From NCBI GenBank assembly GCA_020058145.1, contig JAGVEP010000185.1, positions 1 to 8,443 of the forward strand: 8,443 nucleotides of DNA. The letters run 5' to 3'. Origin of the DNA: Phycisphaerae bacterium. Its GTDB lineage: Bacteria > Planctomycetota > Phycisphaerae > UBA1845 > Fen-1342. Below the pieces are notes generated by a model that saw only the letters and a list, made by a program, of their open reading frames with translations, did not search any database and was not told the origin of the DNA. Positions 5,591-8,443 of the stretch are shown piece after piece. The position numbers and the translations under genes were made by a program. The stretch's first letter is position 1; each line of letters starts with the position of its first letter.

Positions 5591-7057
5591 TTCCTTGGCC
5601 ACCGACAGATGCGTAGGTCGCGTAGCCGTATTCCGATTGCCCATAATCGTCGCAGCGTTCGCTTGCGGTGGCTGCGGGCCGCGGCCGTGTTGCGCTGCTG
5701 CGTTAACGTCAATTGCGCGGCGAGGTCTTCGGCCGTCCGGCGGGAGCAACGCCCGCCGCGCAGCCAGAGCGGCACCAGCCGACGCGTGGCGGTCCGGACC
5801 TGGCACACCGTCACCTGCGGGTCGTTTTTTTCTCTGCTGCACGAACTCCGCCAGGAACAGATGGCTCACGCAGGTCAGTCCCAGGTGCCGCGTGATCGCC
5901 CCGTACCGCCGGACCTCGAAGTGGTCCAAGCCCAGCTCCGTCTTGGTGTCCTCGAACAGCCGCTCGATCCGCCAGCGGCTGAACGCCACCAGCAGCAGCG
6001 TCTCGACCGGGGTGTCGAGCGGGGCGTTGCTCAGGAAGAACTTCACCTCGTCGGGTTTCAGCACGGGGCGGGTGATCAGCAGCGGATGCGGTCCGTCCGG
6101 CAAACCGTTCTCGTCCTTGATCCACAACGGCACGCACTTGGCCTCCCACACGAACGGGCCCTGCGTGCCCTCCTTGACCCGGTAGCGCTGCCAGGGAATC
6201 CGCCGCCCGAGCGGGGAATGCTTCAGCAAGTTCCGAACTTCGCACGCCGGCGTGTGCTTGACCTTCAGCCGCGGCAGCCGGTGCGGCCGGCCCATCACGG
6301 TCGCCCCCCGCGCCAACGCCTGGTCGCGGGCGTGGTCGCGGTACAACACCGGCGGCGGCACTGTCCAGCCCACGAAACTGACCGGGATTTCTGCGACGTA
6401 ATTCTGCCCCAGTCCCGCCAATTCCCGCAGAAAAGCGGGTTTCCCGCCGTAGCCTTCGTCAAACGTCAGCCACGAAAAACGCACCCCGTTGCCCAGCGCC
6501 CGTCGGACCTGTTCCAACGCGATCTTCCACTTCGGGCGATAGACCACGTCGTCCGGGATGCCGGCCGCGCGACGGCGGGTGCGGTCGTTGTGCCAGGTCT
6601 CCTCGGGCAAGAACAACTCGCCGTCCAGCAGGGTGTGGAAGTCGCCGGCCGCGTACCCCAGGTGTACGCTGACGACGCAGTTCTCCACCTTGCCCAGGCA
6701 GCCGCAGTGCTGCCGCTGAACGCCGGCCGTCTGGTCGCCCTTCTTGGCAAAGCTGGTCTCGTCGATCACGCCGACGCTGTTCGGGCCGGCGTGCCGGGCC
6801 GCCACCCGGCGTTGCAGCCGGTCGCGCACGGCCGTCTCGTCCCACTTGAACAGGCTCAGGAACTCCTGCAGCGACCGCGGCGGCACGCCGGCCGCGTCGG
6901 CGATCGGCTCGACGCTCTTGCGGTCCAGGTCCGAAAGCTGGCCCCGGACGTACACGTCCAGGTAGCGGCGGGTCGTCCGCCGGCCGAAGCAGCCGTCGAA
7001 CTCGTGCAGAAACATGGTCAAAACCGGTTTGATCCTCAGAATCGTGGCGGCATCCAT
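5579..7057 (-). CDS. IS701-family DDE transposase, C-terminus frameshifted
   Basis: The uninterrupted frame gives 492 residues; ATG 7057 has AGGAGG 8 bases upstream (7071-7066). It is a cut-and-paste transposase of the IS4/IS701 DDE group. The first Asp is D99 in VIDETSFAKKGDQTAG, the second D200 in TFDEGYGG, and the catalytic Glu E365 lies in an R361-(3)-E365-(6)-K372 pattern with TELGLDHFE after it. After about residue 409 the frame loses family character and becomes Ala/Arg/Pro-rich. The +1 frame instead continues QRKNDPQVTVCQVR, a typical IS701 ending, to a stop at 5587-5589 (RICRWPRK). The switch lies at a run of seven A on the minus strand (5831-5825); six would restore a protein of about 489 residues. 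So it is an assembly or sequencing error, an inactivating insertion, or a slippery site. The catalytic core is intact; the shifted part is the last 80 or so residues. Confidence 0.85.
   Translation of the reverse strand: MDAATILRIKPVLTMFLHEFDGCFGRRTTRRYLDVYVRGQLSDLDRKSVEPIADAAGVPPRSLQEFLSLFKWDETAVRDRLQRRVAARHAGPNSVGVIDETSFAKKGDQTAGVQRQHCGCLGKVENCVVSVHLGYAAGDFHTLLDGELFLPEETWHNDRTRRRAAGIPDDVVYRPKWKIALEQVRRALGNGVRFSWLTFDEGYGGKPAFLRELAGLGQNYVAEIPVSFVGWTVPPPVLYRDHARDQALARGATVMGRPHRLPRLKVKHTPACEVRNLLKHSPLGRRIPWQRYRVKEGTQGPFVWEAKCVPLWIKDENGLPDGPHPLLITRPVLKPDEVKFFLSNAPLDTPVETLLLVAFSRWRIERLFEDTKTELGLDHFEVRRYGAITRHLGLTCVSHLFLAEFVQQRKKRPAGDGVPGPDRHASAGAALAARRALLPPDGRRPRRAIDVNAAAQHGRGPQPPQANAATIMGNRNTATRPTHLSVAKEVAL
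5825..5831 (-). other. A7 homopolymer at the transposase frame break
   Basis: The coding strand reads AG-A7-CGAC. With A6 the reading is AGA AAA AAC GAC, leading into the conserved VTVCQV segment. With A7 it leads into a compositionally odd tail. The change corresponds to one extra A, or a +1 (or -2) shift, not the usual -1. Confidence 0.6.
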
Positions 7058-7067
7058 GCCAAGAACC

Positions 7068-7094
7068 TCCTGTGGGCTCGCTCAACCCACAGGA
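7068..7094 (-). promoter_or_regulatory. Leader hairpin covering the transposase Shine-Dalgarno
   Basis: TCCTGTGGG and CCCACAGGA (7094-7086 and 7076-7068 on the minus strand) form a perfect 9-bp stem with a 9-base loop. The last four bases of the 3' arm, AGGA, are the first four of the AGGAGG Shine-Dalgarno. A transcript entering from the PIN/TRAM gene would fold it and hide the site. A weak promoter-like pair (TCGACA, 18 bases, AAGATT) could start transcripts inside the 5' arm, which could not form the stem. Confidence 0.5.
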
Positions 7095-7129
7095 ATCTTG
7101 ATCACGGTCGCCGCCTTTGTCGAGCCCTT

Positions 7130-7143
7130 GTAGCGTTGTAGTA
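7130..7143. repeat. Right terminal inverted repeat of the IS
   Basis: GTAGCGTTGTAGTA is the exact reverse complement of 5577-5590. It is followed by CTAG, which holds the PIN/TRAM stop codon. Confidence 0.85.
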
Positions 7144-7147
7144 CTAG
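7144..7147. repeat. Right flank of the IS, target-site candidate CTAG
   Basis: CTAG adjoins the right inverted repeat and contains, on the minus strand, the TAG stop of the PIN/TRAM gene (7146-7144). It differs from the left flank TTAG by one transition. Confidence 0.5.
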
Positions 7148-8226
7148 GCGCGCGCCCGCGGCCGGCGCGGCGGGAGCAGCGCACCCTCGAGCCGGCCGAA
7201 GATCATGCGACCGGCGGAGGTCTGCAGTACGCTCGTCACCGTCAGCGTCACGTCCTCATTCAACTTCTCGCGGGTATTTTCCGCCACCACCATCGTGCCG
7301 TCTTCGAGGTAGCCGACGCCTTGGCCGAACTCCTCGCCGGGCTTGATGATCTTCACGGTCAGCGTCTCGCCGGGCATGACCACGGGCTTCAGCGCGTTGG
7401 CCAGGTCGTTGATGTTGATGACCTCGACGCCGCGGAGCTGCGAAATCTTGTTGAGGTTGTAGTCGTTGGTGACGATGCGGCCGTCGAGCTTCTTGGCGAG
7501 CGCGACGAGCTTCTGATCGACGTCGCCGGCTTCTTCGATGCTCGGCAGGCGGGCGTCGGAGATACGAATTTCGACCTTCTCGTTGGTCTGCAGCTTATTC
7601 AGCATATCGAGCCCGCGACGCCCGCGATTGCGTTTGAGTTTGTCGGAGCTATCCGCGATGGTCTGCAGCTCCTGCAGCACGAAACGCGGGATGAACAGCG
7701 GGGAGTCGATGATGCGTGTATCGCAGATATCGGCAATGCGGCCATCGATAATCACCGACGTGTCCAACAGCAACGGCCGCGTCCCGCGGGTCTGCTTGGT
7801 GAACTCGACGTAGGGGATGACGAAGCGCACATCGTCCTTCGTCTGGAGCACGAAGCTGATCGCGAGAAAGCAGCAGATGATGCCCAGCATCAGCTTGATC
7901 GGCCCGAGGATGTTGCGGGCCGTTTCCTCCCCCACCATGCCGGCGCCGAACGACTCGATCATGAGATCCATAATGAGCCCGAGCCCGTACGCGAAGACCA
8001 TGCCGACGACCAGGCCGAGAAACGCGCCCGACAGCGCCGCCAGCGACTTGCGCGTCAGAAACATATCGGTGACGAGTAGAACCACCGTGAAAACCAGGGT
8101 CGCGACCGTCAGCAGGAAGCTGTATTGCCCGTAATCCTGCGCGTACTGCCCGATCCCGTGGGCCAGGCCCAACGACGCAGCCAACATCAACGCGACGAAC
8201 AACCCCCGCAAAACCCAGAGCACCAT
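7144..8226 (-). CDS. Membrane PIN/TRAM domain protein, YacL-like
   Basis: A protein of 360 residues with the usual YacL-family layout. Four membrane helices come first (about 3-24, 36-57, 63-88, 107-128). A cytoplasmic PIN nuclease-like domain follows (about 151-275), with acidic residues at D155 and D161 (LLLDTSVIIDGRI), E186 (VLQELQ), D235 or D237 (GDVDQKLVALAK) and D255 (VTNDYNLNK). A C-terminal TRAM RNA-binding domain covers about 284-345 (PGEEFGQGVGYLEDGTMVVAEN, then VTSVLQTSAGRMIF). The acidic set looks complete, so RNase activity is plausible; the physiological substrate is not known to me. ATG 8226 has AGGAAGG 9 bases upstream (8242-8236). The short basic tail after TRAM and the TAG at 7146-7144 look normal, so the IS seems to have landed right at the stop without shortening the protein. 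No terminator remains before the IS, so transcripts probably run into the transposase leader. Confidence 0.92.
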   Translation of the reverse strand: MVLWVLRGLFVALMLAASLGLAHGIGQYAQDYGQYSFLLTVATLVFTVVLLVTDMFLTRKSLAALSGAFLGLVVGMVFAYGLGLIMDLMIESFGAGMVGEETARNILGPIKLMLGIICCFLAISFVLQTKDDVRFVIPYVEFTKQTRGTRPLLLDTSVIIDGRIADICDTRIIDSPLFIPRFVLQELQTIADSSDKLKRNRGRRGLDMLNKLQTNEKVEIRISDARLPSIEEAGDVDQKLVALAKKLDGRIVTNDYNLNKISQLRGVEVININDLANALKPVVMPGETLTVKIIKPGEEFGQGVGYLEDGTMVVAENTREKLNEDVTLTVTSVLQTSAGRMIFGRLEGALLPPRRPRARA

Positions 8227-8443
8227 AAACCACGCCCTTCCTGTACAATCCCGGCCGAATAATCGAATCCTGGCCGCCCGGCCGGTGCCGGCAGCCGCAA
8301 GACCCTATGAATCACCTGACGATGCGATCGAACTCCGGATTTTACGCGGTAAACGGTCTGGCACAAGCCTGCCGTCCGAACCCGAGACGCAAGCGGGTCC
8401 GTGACACTTCCGGCGGGGCAGTCCATCCGAGCCGCGAGCGCCA
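8227..8443. other. Right-edge region without a convincing gene
   Basis: These 217 bases hold the Shine-Dalgarno of the PIN/TRAM gene and probably its promoter, but I cannot point to good -35/-10 boxes. A plus-strand frame opens at the ATG at 8307 and runs to the window edge (45 codons), without a Shine-Dalgarno or any recognisable motif. No tRNA cloverleaf is visible. Confidence 0.4.

Larger units (their letters stand above)
5577..7143 (-). mobile_element. IS701-family insertion sequence, 1567 bp
   Basis: The two ends carry matching inverted repeats (5577-5590 and 7130-7143). The match is 17 bp if the adjoining TAG/CTA bases, which belong to the target, are counted. The outermost part makes TAGTACTA, itself a palindrome. 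The element holds one transposase gene on the minus strand that runs nearly end to end; its stop codons lie in the left inverted repeat. A 9-bp hairpin in the leader covers part of the transposase Shine-Dalgarno. The 4-bp flanks TTAG and CTAG both fit YTAR but are not identical. There are no passenger genes. Confidence 0.88.

Noticed and set aside
5609..7141. 510-codon plus-strand frame opposite the transposase
   Set aside because: It is the antisense shadow of a GC-rich gene: low-complexity Arg/Ala/Pro/Val content, no motif, and it runs through both IS ends. The minus-strand transposase motifs are unambiguous.
7117..8079. 320-codon plus-strand frame opposite the PIN/TRAM gene
   Set aside because: It crosses the IS boundary and is composed of Asp/Arg/Val-rich antisense sequence. 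The PIN/TRAM reading is clear on the other strand.
8307..8443. Plus-strand open frame from ATG 8307 to the window edge
   Set aside because: Only 45 codons are visible, with no Shine-Dalgarno and no motif. The composition (Arg/Asn/Pro-rich) is not convincing and the end cannot be seen.

Overview
The window looks like chromosomal DNA of a high-GC planctomycete, probably Phycisphaerae-like. The main evidence is the style of the secreted proteins: type I dockerin tails with paired Ca-binding loops (GDxNxDGxVxFDDIxxFV), repeated Cys-rich 'GACC' modules and a choice-of-anchor L domain. This combination is typical of planctomycete surface and secreted proteins. The taxon is an inference from domain style, not from a marker gene.

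Layout, left to right. (1) 1-1136, plus strand: the 3' end of an unrecognised gene, then a predicted envelope protein or lipoprotein of unknown function with a very hydrophobic C-terminus. (2) 1145-1238: a long imperfect inverted repeat between two convergent genes. (3) 1240-2520, minus strand: a SurA/PpiC-like peptidyl-prolyl isomerase or chaperone lipoprotein, with a promoter that predicts a leaderless mRNA. (4) 2603-2920, plus strand: a complete small tRNA transcription unit with promoter, tRNA-Leu(GAG), tRNA-Arg(ACG) and a strong terminator. (5) 3004-5328, minus strand: a large secreted choice-of-anchor L protein with two tandem 180-residue repeats and a C-terminal dockerin. (6) 5370-5576: an orphan dockerin tail, the remnant of a second secreted protein. 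(7) 5577-7143: a complete IS701-family insertion sequence with matching terminal inverted repeats. Its transposase frame breaks at an A7 run, and a 5' leader hairpin overlaps the transposase Shine-Dalgarno. (8) 7144-8226, minus strand: an intact membrane PIN/TRAM (YacL-like) protein whose stop codon lies in the IS target site. (9) 8227-8443: no convincing gene.

The genes do not form one pathway. Most of the window is ordinary planctomycete housekeeping and envelope content. The part with a history is 5328-7147. There an IS separates a headless dockerin tail from the PIN/TRAM gene, and the two 4-bp flanks both fit YTAR but are not identical. That fits an IS-associated deletion or recombination event better than a clean single insertion. 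I do not see an undescribed defence, mobile or metabolic system. The best leads are the IS regulatory structure, the transposase frameshift, the deletion scar, the intergenic inverted repeat and the predicted leaderless gene.
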